Both the position numbers and the translations under genes were made by a program. Below, in pieces: positions 49,816 through 58,362 of a DNA stretch of 64,000 bases. Source of the stretch: Nocardioides phosphati (GTDB lineage: Bacteria > Actinomycetota > Actinomycetes > Propionibacteriales > Nocardioidaceae); the NCBI RefSeq assembly GCF_014646375.1, contig NZ_BMNI01000003.1, positions 255,668 to 319,667 on the forward strand, read 5' to 3'. The notes below the pieces were generated by a model. That model was not told the DNA's origin. It worked only from the letters and a program-made list of their open reading frames with translations, and ran no database searches. Numbering within the stretch: the first letter of the stretch is position 1; the number at the start of each line of letters is the position of its first letter.

Positions 49816-51281
49816 CCGCGACGCACCGCGGGGCGGCTCCCTCCGTGGCGATCATCGGCTCCGGCTTCGGTGGCCTGGCGGCGGCCATCGAGCTGAAGAA
49901 GCGGGGTTTCGACGACCTCGTGATCCTCGAGAAGGCCGACGACGTGGGCGGCGTCTGGCGCGAGAACACCTACCCCGGCGCGGCGTGCGACGTGCCCTCG
50001 CCGTTCTACTCCTACTCGTTCGAGCCGAACCCGCGCTGGCCCCACCGCTTCTCCCGGCAGCCCGCGATCCTCGACTACATCCGCGGCGTCGTCGACACCT
50101 ACGACCTGCGCCGTCACCTCCGCTTCGGCGCCGAGGTCAGCACCGCGGCGTACGACGACGCGACGAGCCGCTGGACGGTCACCCTCGCCGACGGCTCCAC
50201 GCTCGAGGTGGACGTGCTCGTCCCGGCGGTCGGGCAGCTCTCCCGTCCGGCGTTCCCCGACATCGCAGGGCGCGACACGTTCGCCGGGCCGGCGTTCCAC
50301 TCCGCGCAGTGGGACCACTCCGTCGACCTGGCCGGCAAGCGGGTGGGGGTGATCGGCACCGGCGCCAGCGCTGTGCAGTTCGTGCCCGAGCTCCAGGCGC
50401 AGGTGGACCATCTCGACCTCTTCCAGCGCACGCCCCCGCACATCGTGCCGCGCATGGACCGGACCTTCTCGCCGCTGCACCAGCGGGTCTTCGAGAAGCT
50501 GCCGGTGACGGAGCTGGCGGAGCGCGCCACCTGGTACGCCGTGGTCGAGAGCCTCAGCATCGCGTGGGTCTACTCCAGGCCTCTTGCGCGTGCGGTCCGC
50601 GCGCTGTCCCGTGCCCACATGAAGCGGCAGACGAAGGCGAAGCCGGGGCTGTTCGAGAAGGTCTGGCCGGACTATCCGGTGGGGTGCAAGCGGATCCTGT
50701 TCTCCAACGACTACCTGCCCGCTCTCGCGCGTCCCAACGTCGACCTGGTGACCGAGCGCGTCACGGCGATCACCCCGACGGGCGTCGTCACCGCTGACGG
50801 CACCGAGCACCCGTGCGACGTCCTGGTGTGGGGCACCGGTTTCAAGGCGACCGAGTTCCTCGCACCGATGGAGATCACCGGCCGCGGTGGCCGGCGGCTC
50901 GCCGAGGTCTGGAAGGAGGGCGCGCACGCCTACTACGGCATGACCGTGCCGGGCTTCCCAAACCTGGTGGTGATGTACGGCCCCAACACCAACACCGGCG
51001 GCGGGTCGATCATCTACTTCCTCGAGGCGCAGGCGCGCTACCTCGGTGCGTACGTCGAGCAGCTGGCCGCCGGTGCCGGCGCACTCGACGTCCGGTCCGA
51101 GGTGGAGCAGGCCTACGACCAGGAGGTGCAGGCGGAGCTCTCCGGCAGCGTCTGGAGCCAGTGCACCTCCTGGTACCGCCAGCCGGACGGCCGGATCACG
51201 ACCAACTGGCCCTGGATCGGGGCGCAGTACAAGGCCCGCGCGAAGTTCCGCGCGGCGGACTATGAGGTGGTTGCCCGATGA
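49812..51281 (+). CDS. Baeyer-Villiger-type flavin monooxygenase (copy 2)
   Basis: A 489-residue protein, closely similar over its whole length to the copy at 26599. The FAD motif is GSGFGGLAAAIELKKRG, the Baeyer-Villiger signature is FAGPAFHSAQWDH (near 160), and the second Rossmann motif is GTGASAVQFVP. It would oxidise a ketone to an ester or lactone using NADPH and O2. It is coupled by ATGA overlaps to the hydrolase upstream and the GMC oxidase downstream (51278-51281). In that setting the substrate ketone may come from the oxidase and the ester go to the hydrolase; the molecule is not known. Confidence 0.88.
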   Translation: MTATHRGAAPSVAIIGSGFGGLAAAIELKKRGFDDLVILEKADDVGGVWRENTYPGAACDVPSPFYSYSFEPNPRWPHRFSRQPAILDYIRGVVDTYDLRRHLRFGAEVSTAAYDDATSRWTVTLADGSTLEVDVLVPAVGQLSRPAFPDIAGRDTFAGPAFHSAQWDHSVDLAGKRVGVIGTGASAVQFVPELQAQVDHLDLFQRTPPHIVPRMDRTFSPLHQRVFEKLPVTELAERATWYAVVESLSIAWVYSRPLARAVRALSRAHMKRQTKAKPGLFEKVWPDYPVGCKRILFSNDYLPALARPNVDLVTERVTAITPTGVVTADGTEHPCDVLVWGTGFKATEFLAPMEITGRGGRRLAEVWKEGAHAYYGMTVPGFPNLVVMYGPNTNTGGGSIIYFLEAQARYLGAYVEQLAAGAGALDVRSEVEQAYDQEVQAELSGSVWSQCTSWYRQPDGRITTNWPWIGAQYKARAKFRAADYEVVAR

Positions 51282-52960
51282 CTGCACACGACCACGCCTA
51301 CGACTACGACGTGATCGTCGTGGGCTCGGGCTTCGGTGGCAGCGTGACCGCGCTCCGGCTGACCGAGAAGGGCTACCGCGTCGGAGTCCTCGAGGCGGGG
51401 CGCCGCTGGGAAGCGGAGGACCTGCCGACGTCCAACTGGAACCTCCGCAAGTCGATCTGGGCGCCGCGCCTCGGGATGACCGGCCCGCAGCGGATCAGCG
51501 TGCTCGGCAAGTGCATGGTCTTCAGTGGTGCGGGCGTCGGCGGCGGCTCGCTGATCTACGGCAACACGCTCTACGAGCCGCTGCCGGACTTCTACCGCGA
51601 CCCCGCGTGGGCACACATCACCGACTGGGCCGGCGAGCTGGCGCCGTACTACGACCAGGCGAAGCGGATGCTCGGCGTCGTCGAGAACCCGCGCACCGGC
51701 CCCAAGGACGACATCCTCCTGCAGGTCGCCCGCGACCGCGGCGTGGCGGACACCTTCCACCGCACCAACGTCGGCGTCTTCTTCAACGAGGGCAACGAGG
51801 GAGTCGAGGTCGACGACCCCTACTTCGGCGGCGCCGGCCCGCGACGCCGGGGTTGCATCCACTGCTCGGAGTGCTTCACCGGCTGCAAGCACAACGCCAA
51901 GAACGTCACCACGACCAACTACCTGCACCTCGCGGAGGCCAACGGGGCCGAGGTCCATCCGCTGACGACGGTGACCTCCGTGGCCGAGGACGGCAGGGGC
52001 GGCTACGTCGTGGAGACGGAGCGGTCCGACGGCAGGCTGCGCAAGGGACGCCGGACGTTCACCGCGCAGCAGGTGGTCTTCGCGGCCGCCGCCCTCGGCA
52101 CGCAGAAGCTGCTGCACAAGCTCAAGGACGACGGCACCCTGCCGGGCCTGTCGGACCGGCTCGGCGAGCTGACGCGCTCCAACTCCGAGGCGATCCTGAG
52201 CGTCTCCAGCCGGAGCCGCGACGACCTCGCCCAGGGCGTCGCGATCACGTCGTCCATCCACCCCGAGCCGCAGACCCACGTCGAGGTCTGCACCTACGGC
52301 AAGGGCCAGAACTCGATGTTCATGCAGATCATGCCGATGATCGACGGCGGTGCGTTCCGGCTGCTCCGCTTCGTGCTGTCGGTGCTGCTGCACCCGATCG
52401 CGTTCCTCCGGCTGGTCAACGCCCGCGGTGCCTCCGAGCGATCGGTCATCCTGCTGGTGATGCAGTCCCTCGACAACTCGCTCACCTCCTACCGCCGGCG
52501 CGGGTTGCTCAGGACGCGGCAGGGGAGTGGCGAGCCCAATCCGGACTGGATCCCGGTCGCGCACGAGATCGCCCGCGAGTACGCCGCGAAGGTCGACGGC
52601 GACACCGGCGCGGTCGCGACCGACCTCTTCAACATTCCCGCCACGGCCCACTACATCGGCGGCTGCACGATCGGTGACTCGGCAGCGTCCGGCGTGATCG
52701 ACCCCTTCCAGCGGGTCTACGGCCACCCGGGCCTGCACGTCGCCGACGGCTCCGCGGTCACCGCCAACCTCGGGGTGAACCCGTCGCTCACGATCACCGC
52801 CCAGGCGGAGCGGGCGATGGCGTTCTGGCCCAACCGGGGCGAGGCCGATCCGCGCCCGCCGCTGGGTGCGCCGTACGAGCGGGTGGCGCCGGTGGCTCCG
52901 GCCCGGCCGGCCGTGCCGGCCACGGCGCCCGGTGCCCTGCGACTGCCGGCGAGCGCATGA
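51278..52960 (+). CDS. GMC-family oxidoreductase, cholesterol-oxidase-like (ChoD-type)
   Basis: A 560-residue FAD-dependent alcohol oxidoreductase. The FAD motif is VIVVGSGFGGSVTALRL (about 12-28). GKCMVFSGAGVGGGSLIYGN (about 77-96) is typical of ChoD-like proteins. The C-terminal block GGCTIGDSAASGVIDPFQRV and VADGSAVTANLGVNPSLTI contains the active-site region. A Cys motif CIHCSECFTGC (near 193-203) has the CxxCxxCxxxC spacing of a 4Fe-4S ferredoxin. It likely oxidises a secondary alcohol to the ketone used by the monooxygenase upstream. It overlaps both neighbours by ATGA. The final Ala/Pro-rich residues (about 525-560) look disordered. Confidence 0.86.
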   Translation: MTAHDHAYDYDVIVVGSGFGGSVTALRLTEKGYRVGVLEAGRRWEAEDLPTSNWNLRKSIWAPRLGMTGPQRISVLGKCMVFSGAGVGGGSLIYGNTLYEPLPDFYRDPAWAHITDWAGELAPYYDQAKRMLGVVENPRTGPKDDILLQVARDRGVADTFHRTNVGVFFNEGNEGVEVDDPYFGGAGPRRRGCIHCSECFTGCKHNAKNVTTTNYLHLAEANGAEVHPLTTVTSVAEDGRGGYVVETERSDGRLRKGRRTFTAQQVVFAAAALGTQKLLHKLKDDGTLPGLSDRLGELTRSNSEAILSVSSRSRDDLAQGVAITSSIHPEPQTHVEVCTYGKGQNSMFMQIMPMIDGGAFRLLRFVLSVLLHPIAFLRLVNARGASERSVILLVMQSLDNSLTSYRRRGLLRTRQGSGEPNPDWIPVAHEIAREYAAKVDGDTGAVATDLFNIPATAHYIGGCTIGDSAASGVIDPFQRVYGHPGLHVADGSAVTANLGVNPSLTITAQAERAMAFWPNRGEADPRPPLGAPYERVAPVAPARPAVPATAPGALRLPASA

Positions 52961-53493
52961 GCGCGGCGACCGACCGGCTCGCGGCGCTCGGCGAGGCTGC
53001 TCCGCTCGAGGCGGCGCTCGCGCTCTTCGACGACCTGCCGCCCGTCGCCGCCGTCGAGATCACGGGGCGCTGGCGCGGCCGGGAGATCGCGACGGGCCAT
53101 CCGATGGACGGTCTGCTGGAACCCTCGGGCTGGTGGGGCAAGCAGTTCGACGACGTCGACCACGTCCACCCGCTGCTCTTCGAAGCGGCCTCGGGGGCGG
53201 TGTACCCCGTGAGCCCGCGTCGGCTGCCGCTCGGCCTCGCGGGTCGCGTGTCGCCGGCCCAGCTCGGCCGCACGAGGCCGGTGAGCAGCCGGCTGCGTCC
53301 GTTGCTGGAGACGCGACGGCACCAGGCGCGGCTGCGCGACGTCGCGTTCCGCGGCGTGGTCAGCGCCGCGATGGTCTACGACGACCTCCCGATCATCGAC
53401 GCGTTCCGCCGGGTCGACCCCGACACGCTGCTCGGTGTCATGGACTACCGGCGCCACCCGGCGCCGTACGTCTTCGTGCTCGCGCGCGCCTGA
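52957..53493 (+). CDS. DUF4334/GXWXG-domain protein
   Basis: A 178-residue protein with the GXWXG motif (ITGRWRGREIATGHPMDGLL, near 36) and the DUF4334 core (KQFDDVDHVHPLLFE near 64; FRGVVSAAMVYDDLPIIDAFR near 125). The activity is unknown; its neighbours suggest a role with hydrophobic alcohol or ketone substrates. It is the last gene of the operon, overlapping the GMC oxidase by ATGA. It has no signal peptide and ends about 110 bp before fadA. Confidence 0.82.
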   Translation: MSAATDRLAALGEAAPLEAALALFDDLPPVAAVEITGRWRGREIATGHPMDGLLEPSGWWGKQFDDVDHVHPLLFEAASGAVYPVSPRRLPLGLAGRVSPAQLGRTRPVSSRLRPLLETRRHQARLRDVAFRGVVSAAMVYDDLPIIDAFRRVDPDTLLGVMDYRRHPAPYVFVLARA

Positions 53494-53564
53494 CGCGCGC
53501 TGTCCTTTCCATGTGACGGGGAGCACGCATACACCTTCGGCCGGGGTGCGGCTACCATTCACCG

Positions 53565-53579
53565 GGTACACGGTGTACC
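53565..53579. promoter_or_regulatory. Palindromic operator candidate upstream of fadA
   Basis: GGTACAC (53565-53571) and GTGTACC (53573-53579) form a perfect 7-bp inverted repeat around a single G, 23 bp before the fadA start. The position suits a repressor that senses acyl-CoA. No regulator gene is adjacent, so the protein would be encoded elsewhere. The identity is inferred. Confidence 0.5.
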
Positions 53580-53602
53580 AATTCGCTCTGTGAGGAACCC
53601 TG

Positions 53603-54814
53603 ATGGCTGAAGCATTCATCTACGACCACGTGCGTACGCCGCGTGGTCGAGGCAAGAAGACCGGCTCGCTCAACGAGGTCAAGCCGATCGACCTCGTCGT
53701 CACCCTCATGCACGCCATCGAGGAGCGCAACGAGACGCTCGACACCGGCGGCATCGACGACGTCATCCTCGGCTGCGTCACCCCGATCGGTGACCAGGGT
53801 TCCGACATCGCGCGCGTCGCCGCCGTCAAGGCCGGCCTCGCCGAGACCGTCGCCGGCGTCCAGATCGACCGTTTCTGCGCGTCGGCCCTCGAGGCCGTCA
53901 ACCAGGCCGCGGCCCGCGTCCGCTCCGGCTGGGAGGACCTGATCCTCGCCGGTGGCGTCGAGGCGATGAGCCGCGTGCCGATGGGCTCCAACGGTGGCGC
54001 CTGGGCGATGGACCCGAAGACGTCGCTCGACACCTACTTCATCCCGCAGGGCGTCTCCGCCGACCTGATCGCGACCATCGAGGGCTTCACCCGCGAGGAC
54101 GTCGACGCCCTCGCTGCCCAGTCGCACCAGCGTGCTGCCAAGGCCTGGGCCAACGGCTACTACGACGGCTGCGTCGTCCCGGTGAAGGACGAGAACGGCC
54201 TGGTCATCCTCGACACGGACGAGACCGTCCGCCCGGACACGACCGTGGAGGGCCTGAGCCGCCTCAAGCCGTCGTTCGTCGCCATGGGCGTCGACGCCGG
54301 CTTCGACGACGTCGCACTCGCGAAGTACACCGAGGTCGAGAAGATCAACCACGTCCACCACGGTGGCAACAGCTCCGGCGTCGTCGACGGTGCCTCGCTC
54401 ATGCTCATCGGCAACGAGGAGGCGGGCAAGAAGCACGGCCTGACCCCCAAGGCCCGCATCGTCGCCACCGCGGTCATCGGCTCCGAGCCGACCATCATGC
54501 TCACGGGCCCGGCCCCGGCGGCCCACAAGGCGCTCGAGAAGGCCGGCCTCACGGCCGACGACATCGACCTGTGGGAGATCAACGAGGCCTTTGCGGCCGT
54601 CGCCCTCCGCTTCATGAAGGACATGGGCATCAGCCAGGAGGTCACCAACGTCAACGGTGGCGCCATGGCCATGGGTCACCCGCTCGGTGCCACCGGTGCC
54701 ATCATCCTGGGCACGCTCGTCGACGAGCTGCAGCGCCAGGGCAAGCGCTACGGCCTCGCCACGCTCTGCGTCGGCGCGGGCATGGGCATCGCGACCATCG
54801 TCGAAGCTCTCTGA
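53603..54814 (+). CDS. fadA: Acetyl-CoA C-acyltransferase (thiolase, FadA)
   Basis: A 403-residue thiolase, closest to M. tuberculosis FadA (Rv0859), the thiolytic subunit of the trifunctional beta-oxidation complex. The nucleophile Cys92 is in [13 protein letters not shown], the second His lies in [18 protein letters not shown], and the second Cys is in TLCVGAGMG (normally CIGGGMG). [12 protein letters not shown] near 328 is canonical. It cleaves 3-ketoacyl-CoA to acetyl-CoA and a shortened acyl-CoA. fadB follows 30 bp downstream. A 7-bp palindrome precedes the gene. Confidence 0.92.
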   Translation: MAEAFIYDHVRTPRGRGKKTGSLNEVKPIDLVVTLMHAIEERNETLDTGGIDDVILGCVTPIGDQGSDIARVAAVKAGLAETVAGVQIDRFCASALEAVNQAAARVRSGWEDLILAGGVEAMSRVPMGSNGGAWAMDPKTSLDTYFIPQGVSADLIATIEGFTREDVDALAAQSHQRAAKAWANGYYDGCVVPVKDENGLVILDTDETVRPDTTVEGLSRLKPSFVAMGVDAGFDDVALAKYTEVEKINHVHHGGNSSGVVDGASLMLIGNEEAGKKHGLTPKARIVATAVIGSEPTIMLTGPAPAAHKALEKAGLTADDIDLWEINEAFAAVALRFMKDMGISQEVTNVNGGAMAMGHPLGATGAIILGTLVDELQRQGKRYGLATLCVGAGMGIATIVEAL

Positions 54815-54844
54815 GCAGCGGACTGAGAAGGAAAGACAAGAGAC

Positions 54845-57022
54845 ATGACTGAGCAGACCGCTGTCCGCGTTGACATCGATGCCGATGGCATCGCCACGCT
54901 GACCCTGGACGACCCGAACCAGTCGGCCAACACCATGAACGAGCTGTACGTCAGCTCGATGGACGCCGCTGTGAACCAGCTCGTCGCCGACGCCGACAAG
55001 ATCACCGGTGTCGTCATCGCCTCGGCGAAGAAGACCTTCTTCGCCGGTGGTGACCTCAAGGGCATGATGGGCATCCGCAAGGAGAACGCCCAGGAGGTCT
55101 TCGACATGGTCGAGGGCGTCAAGGCCACCCTGCGCAAGCTCGAGCTGCTCCAGAAGCCGGTCGTCGCCGCCATCAACGGCGCCGCGCTCGGCGGCGGCCT
55201 CGAGATCGCCCTCGCTGCCAACCACCGCATCGCGGTCGACGGCAAGTACTCCATCGGCCTGCCCGAGGTGAAGCTCGGCCTGCTGCCCGGTGGTGGCGGC
55301 GTCACGCGCATCGTCCGCATGTTCGGCCTCGCGACCGGTCTCATGGAGATCCTGGGCCAGGGCACCGAGTTCAAGCCGGCCGCCGCGCAGGCGAAGGGCC
55401 TCGTCAACGACCTCGTCGCCACCCAGGACGAGCTGATCCCGGCCGCCAAGGCGTGGATCAAGGCCAACCCCGAGGCGTGGGCGCAGCCGTGGGACACCCA
55501 GGGCTACAAGATCCCCGGTGGCACCCCGTCGCACCCGTCGCTCGCGGGCATGCTCCCGGCGTTCGCCCCGATGCTGAAGAAGCAGATCAAGCAGGCTGAC
55601 TACAAGGCCCCCAAGGCGATCCTCGCGGCCGCCACCGAGGGCCTGCAGGTCGACTTCGACACCGCCTCGCGCATCGAGTCGCGCTACTTCACCTCGCTGG
55701 TCACCGGCCAGCAGGCGAAGAACATGATCCAGGCGTTCTTCTTCGACCTCGGCTCGATCAACGCGGGCAAGGAGCGCCCGGCCGGCGTCGACAAGTACAC
55801 GCCGTCCAAGGCGATCGTCCTGGGCGCGGGCATGATGGGCGCGGGCATCGCCTACGTCCTGGCGCGTGCCGGCGTCGAGGTCGTCCTCAAGGACGTCACG
55901 ATCGAGGCCGCCGAGAAGGGCAAGGCCTACACCGCCGGCCTCAACGAGAAGGCCGTCTCGCGCGGCAAGCTCACGCAGGAGAAGGCCGACGAGATCCTCA
56001 ACCGGATCACGCCGACCATCGACCCGGCTGACGCCGCGGGCTGCGACACGGTCGTCGAGGCCGTCTTCGAGAACGTCGAGCTGAAGCAGAAGGTCTTCAA
56101 CGAGGTCATCCCGTTCCTCAACGAGGGCGCGCTGCTCTGCTCCAACACCTCGACCCTGCCGATCACCGAGCTCGCCAAGGGCATCGACGGCGAGGGCGCC
56201 GCTGCGCGCTTCATCGGCCTGCACTTCTTCTCGCCGGTCGACAAGATGCCGCTGGTCGAGATCATCCGCGGCGGCGAGACCTCCGACGAGACGCTCGCGC
56301 AGGCGTACGACATCACGCTGCTGATCAAGAAGACCCCGATGATCGCGCACGACTCGCGTGGCTTCTACACCTCGCGTGTCATCGGCACCCAGATCGAGGA
56401 GGGCCTCGCGCTCCTGCTCGAGGGCCAGGCGCCGTACTCGATCGAGCGCGCGGCGACCTCCGCCGGCTACCCGGTCGGCCCGCTCCAGATCACCGACGAG
56501 CTCAACATGGAGCTCATGGTCAAGATCGCCACGGCCACGCGCGCTGCGCTCGGCCAGGAGGAGCTGACCACGACGGAGAAGGTCGTCAACAAGATGATCG
56601 AGGCGGGTCGCCCGTCCAAGCTCAAGGGCGCCGGCTTCTACGAGTACGTCGACGGCAAGCGCGGCTCGATCTCGGACGTCGTCGCCGAGCTCTTCCCGCG
56701 TGCGGAGGTGCAGTACCCGCTGCAGGACATGCGCGACCGCATGATGTTCCGCGAGGCGATCGAGACCGCGAAGACGTTCGAGGAGGGTGTGGTCACCTCG
56801 GCCGCCCACGCGAACATCGGCTCGATCTTCGGTATCGGCTTCCCGCCGATGACCGGTGGCGCCGCGCAGTTCATCACCGGCTACGACGCCGCTGACGGCA
56901 CCTACGGCATCGAGGCGTTCCTCAAGCGCGCCGACGAGCTGGCCGACAAGTACGGCGAGCAGCTGCGCCCGACGCAGTACCTGCGCGACATGGCGAAGAA
57001 CGGCGAGTCCTTCCCCGCCTGA
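54845..57022 (+). CDS. fadB: Multifunctional fatty-acid oxidation alpha subunit (FadB: enoyl-CoA hydratase / 3-hydroxyacyl-CoA dehydrogenase)
   Basis: A 725-residue protein. Residues about 1-300 are a crotonase domain (FFAGGDLKGMMG, GAALGGGLEIALAANHRIA, PEVKLGLLPGGGG). Residues about 320-500 are the NAD-binding domain (GAGMMGAGIAYVLARAGVEV) with the dehydrogenase core HFFSPVDKMPLVEII. A C-terminal helical domain follows, with SAGYPVGPLQITDE. This matches Rv0860/FadB of the mycobacterial trifunctional enzyme, which pairs with FadA. It carries out hydration and NAD-linked oxidation of acyl-CoA intermediates. It ends in a strong hairpin at 57035. Confidence 0.93.
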   Translation: MTEQTAVRVDIDADGIATLTLDDPNQSANTMNELYVSSMDAAVNQLVADADKITGVVIASAKKTFFAGGDLKGMMGIRKENAQEVFDMVEGVKATLRKLELLQKPVVAAINGAALGGGLEIALAANHRIAVDGKYSIGLPEVKLGLLPGGGGVTRIVRMFGLATGLMEILGQGTEFKPAAAQAKGLVNDLVATQDELIPAAKAWIKANPEAWAQPWDTQGYKIPGGTPSHPSLAGMLPAFAPMLKKQIKQADYKAPKAILAAATEGLQVDFDTASRIESRYFTSLVTGQQAKNMIQAFFFDLGSINAGKERPAGVDKYTPSKAIVLGAGMMGAGIAYVLARAGVEVVLKDVTIEAAEKGKAYTAGLNEKAVSRGKLTQEKADEILNRITPTIDPADAAGCDTVVEAVFENVELKQKVFNEVIPFLNEGALLCSNTSTLPITELAKGIDGEGAAARFIGLHFFSPVDKMPLVEIIRGGETSDETLAQAYDITLLIKKTPMIAHDSRGFYTSRVIGTQIEEGLALLLEGQAPYSIERAATSAGYPVGPLQITDELNMELMVKIATATRAALGQEELTTTEKVVNKMIEAGRPSKLKGAGFYEYVDGKRGSISDVVAELFPRAEVQYPLQDMRDRMMFREAIETAKTFEEGVVTSAAHANIGSIFGIGFPPMTGGAAQFITGYDAADGTYGIEAFLKRADELADKYGEQLRPTQYLRDMAKNGESFPA

Positions 57023-57034
57023 TCCAGCAACGCA

Positions 57035-57072
57035 GAAGGGCCCCGTCTCCCGTGAGGGAGGCGGGGCCCTTC
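57035..57072. terminator. Hairpin between fadB and the convergent lipoprotein gene
   Basis: GAAGGGCCCCGTCTCCC (57035-57051) pairs with 57056-57072 with one G-U pair around a GTGA tetraloop. It is a 17-bp stem with only a weak T-rich tail, between convergent stops. Confidence 0.75.
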
Positions 57073-57112
57073 CGTCTGTGCGGGGGCCGCGGGGGCTGCT
57101 GGTGGCCTGCGG

Positions 57113-57628
57113 TCAGTGGGTCGCCGGGCCGAGCACCTGCTGGCACTTCGCCTGCGCCTTGGCGAACGCCTCGCGGGGCGCGGCGGAGCCGCCCTTCAGG
57201 TTGGCGGCCAGGATCGAGGCGTGCAGCTTGTCGTCGAGCTTCTCGGCGCACGCGACGTACTTGTCCCAGTCCGTGGCGTCGGCCGTGGGGTACTGCGACG
57301 CCCACGCCTCGGTGTTCTTGCGCCAGTCCCAGCAGGAGACGGTGGCGTCGGCGATCTGGGTGGCGACGTCCTTGTCGAACTGGCCGTTGAGCTGGGCGAT
57401 GTGGTCCTTGGTGAGCGCGCCCGCCTTGGTCAGCTTCGCGACGCCGACGCCCTCGACGATCTTCTTCGCCGTGCACTCCGCCTGGGCGGGGGGAAGCTGG
57501 TAGGCGATCTGCGAGCCCAGGGCGGCGATCGCGATCTCGTCGTCACCGCTGCCGTTGTCTCCGCACGCGGTCAGCCCGAGGGCCGAGGTGAGCAGGACGA
57601 GGCCGAGGGCGGGAGTGGTCAGGCGCAT
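57113..57628 (-). CDS. Putative lipoprotein of unknown function
   Basis: A 171-residue protein with a lipoprotein signal: basic start MRLTTPALGLVLLTSALG followed by lipobox LTAC at 19-22, so it is expected to be anchored outside the membrane. The mature part is mostly helical, with four Cys (ECTA, SCWDW, ACAEK and KCQQV) that could make disulfides. I do not recognise a family. It is divergent from the PadR operon, sharing an intergenic region of about 137 bp, so control by that PadR is possible. Confidence 0.72.
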   Translation of the reverse strand: MRLTTPALGLVLLTSALGLTACGDNGSGDDEIAIAALGSQIAYQLPPAQAECTAKKIVEGVGVAKLTKAGALTKDHIAQLNGQFDKDVATQIADATVSCWDWRKNTEAWASQYPTADATDWDKYVACAEKLDDKLHASILAANLKGGSAAPREAFAKAQAKCQQVLGPATH

Positions 57629-57703
57629 GGCGGGGAGTCAACCACGCGAGGCGAAAGCCGGGCGAGCGATCCCGCCGATTGGGGCGCAGCGGGGCGGATG
57701 GTC

Positions 57704-57734
57704 TTGACACATACTCGGTATGCATACCTAGTAT
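57704..57734 (+). promoter_or_regulatory. PadR operon promoter with overlapping 24-bp palindromic operator
   Basis: A consensus -35 TTGACA lies at 57704-57709. A near-perfect palindrome spans 57711-57734: halves ATACTCGGTATG and CATACCTAGTAT differ at one pair. It covers the spacer and a possible -10 TAGTAT (57729-57734). Binding there would block the promoter. It ends 32 bp before the padR start, so autoregulation by the encoded PadR is the simplest reading. Confidence 0.7.
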
Positions 57735-57765
57735 GCAGTCACCGGGTTGTCCGGAAGGGGGACTG

Positions 57766-58362
57766 ATGTCAGTACGACACGCATTGCTGGCGCTGCTGGA
57801 GCAGGGGCCGATGTACGGCTACCAGCTGCGCACCGAGTTCGAGGGGCGCACCGGCTCGACCTGGCCGCTCAACATCGGGCAGGTCTACACGACGCTGGCG
57901 CGCCTCGAGCGCGACGGGATGATCGAGGCGGCGTCGGACGAGGCGGTCGCGGCCGACGAGAGCAACGGCTCCAACGGTGACGGCGGCAAGCGACGGTACG
58001 CGATCACCACCGACGGCCGGGTCGAGGTGGCCACCTGGTTCGACGAGCCCGTCGGCCGGGGCGAGCCGCCCCGCGACGAGCTCGCGATCAAGCTGGCGAT
58101 CGCCGTGACGATCCCCGGCGTCGACGTCGGCTCGCTGGTGCAGCGCCAGCGCACCGCGACGATGAACGCCCTCCACGAGTACACCCGCCTCAAGCGCAGC
58201 GGCTCCACCGACGAGCCGGCCGACCTGGCCTGGAGCCTCGTCCTCGACTCCCTGATCTTCAACGCCGAGGCGGAGATCCGCTGGCTCGACCACTGCGAGG
58301 CGCGGCTGGCGCGCCGCGCCACCCCGTCCCGCTCCACCGTCGCCGAGGAGGCAACGCGATGA
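57766..58362 (+). CDS. PadR family transcriptional regulator of the ABC exporter operon
   Basis: A 198-residue PadR protein. The N-terminal winged helix is RHALLALLEQGPMYGYQLRT, then GQVYTTLARLERDGMIEAAS. The wing region contains an unusual SNGSNGDGG insert before KRRYAITTDGRVEV. The C-terminal helical part (Vir_act_alpha_C-like) ends about 190. The ATG at 57766 has GGAAGGGGG upstream. It overlaps the ABC ATPase gene by ATGA (58359-58362), so the three genes form an operon. The operator at 57711 suggests ligand-induced derepression of the exporter. Confidence 0.88.
   Translation: MSVRHALLALLEQGPMYGYQLRTEFEGRTGSTWPLNIGQVYTTLARLERDGMIEAASDEAVAADESNGSNGDGGKRRYAITTDGRVEVATWFDEPVGRGEPPRDELAIKLAIAVTIPGVDVGSLVQRQRTATMNALHEYTRLKRSGSTDEPADLAWSLVLDSLIFNAEAEIRWLDHCEARLARRATPSRSTVAEEATR

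Noticed and set aside
53552..56809. Minus-strand open frame of 1085 codons opposite fadA-fadB
   Set aside because: It is antisense to two clear beta-oxidation genes. Its Arg/Asp/Leu/Val-rich, motif-free translation is the typical shadow of GC-rich codons.
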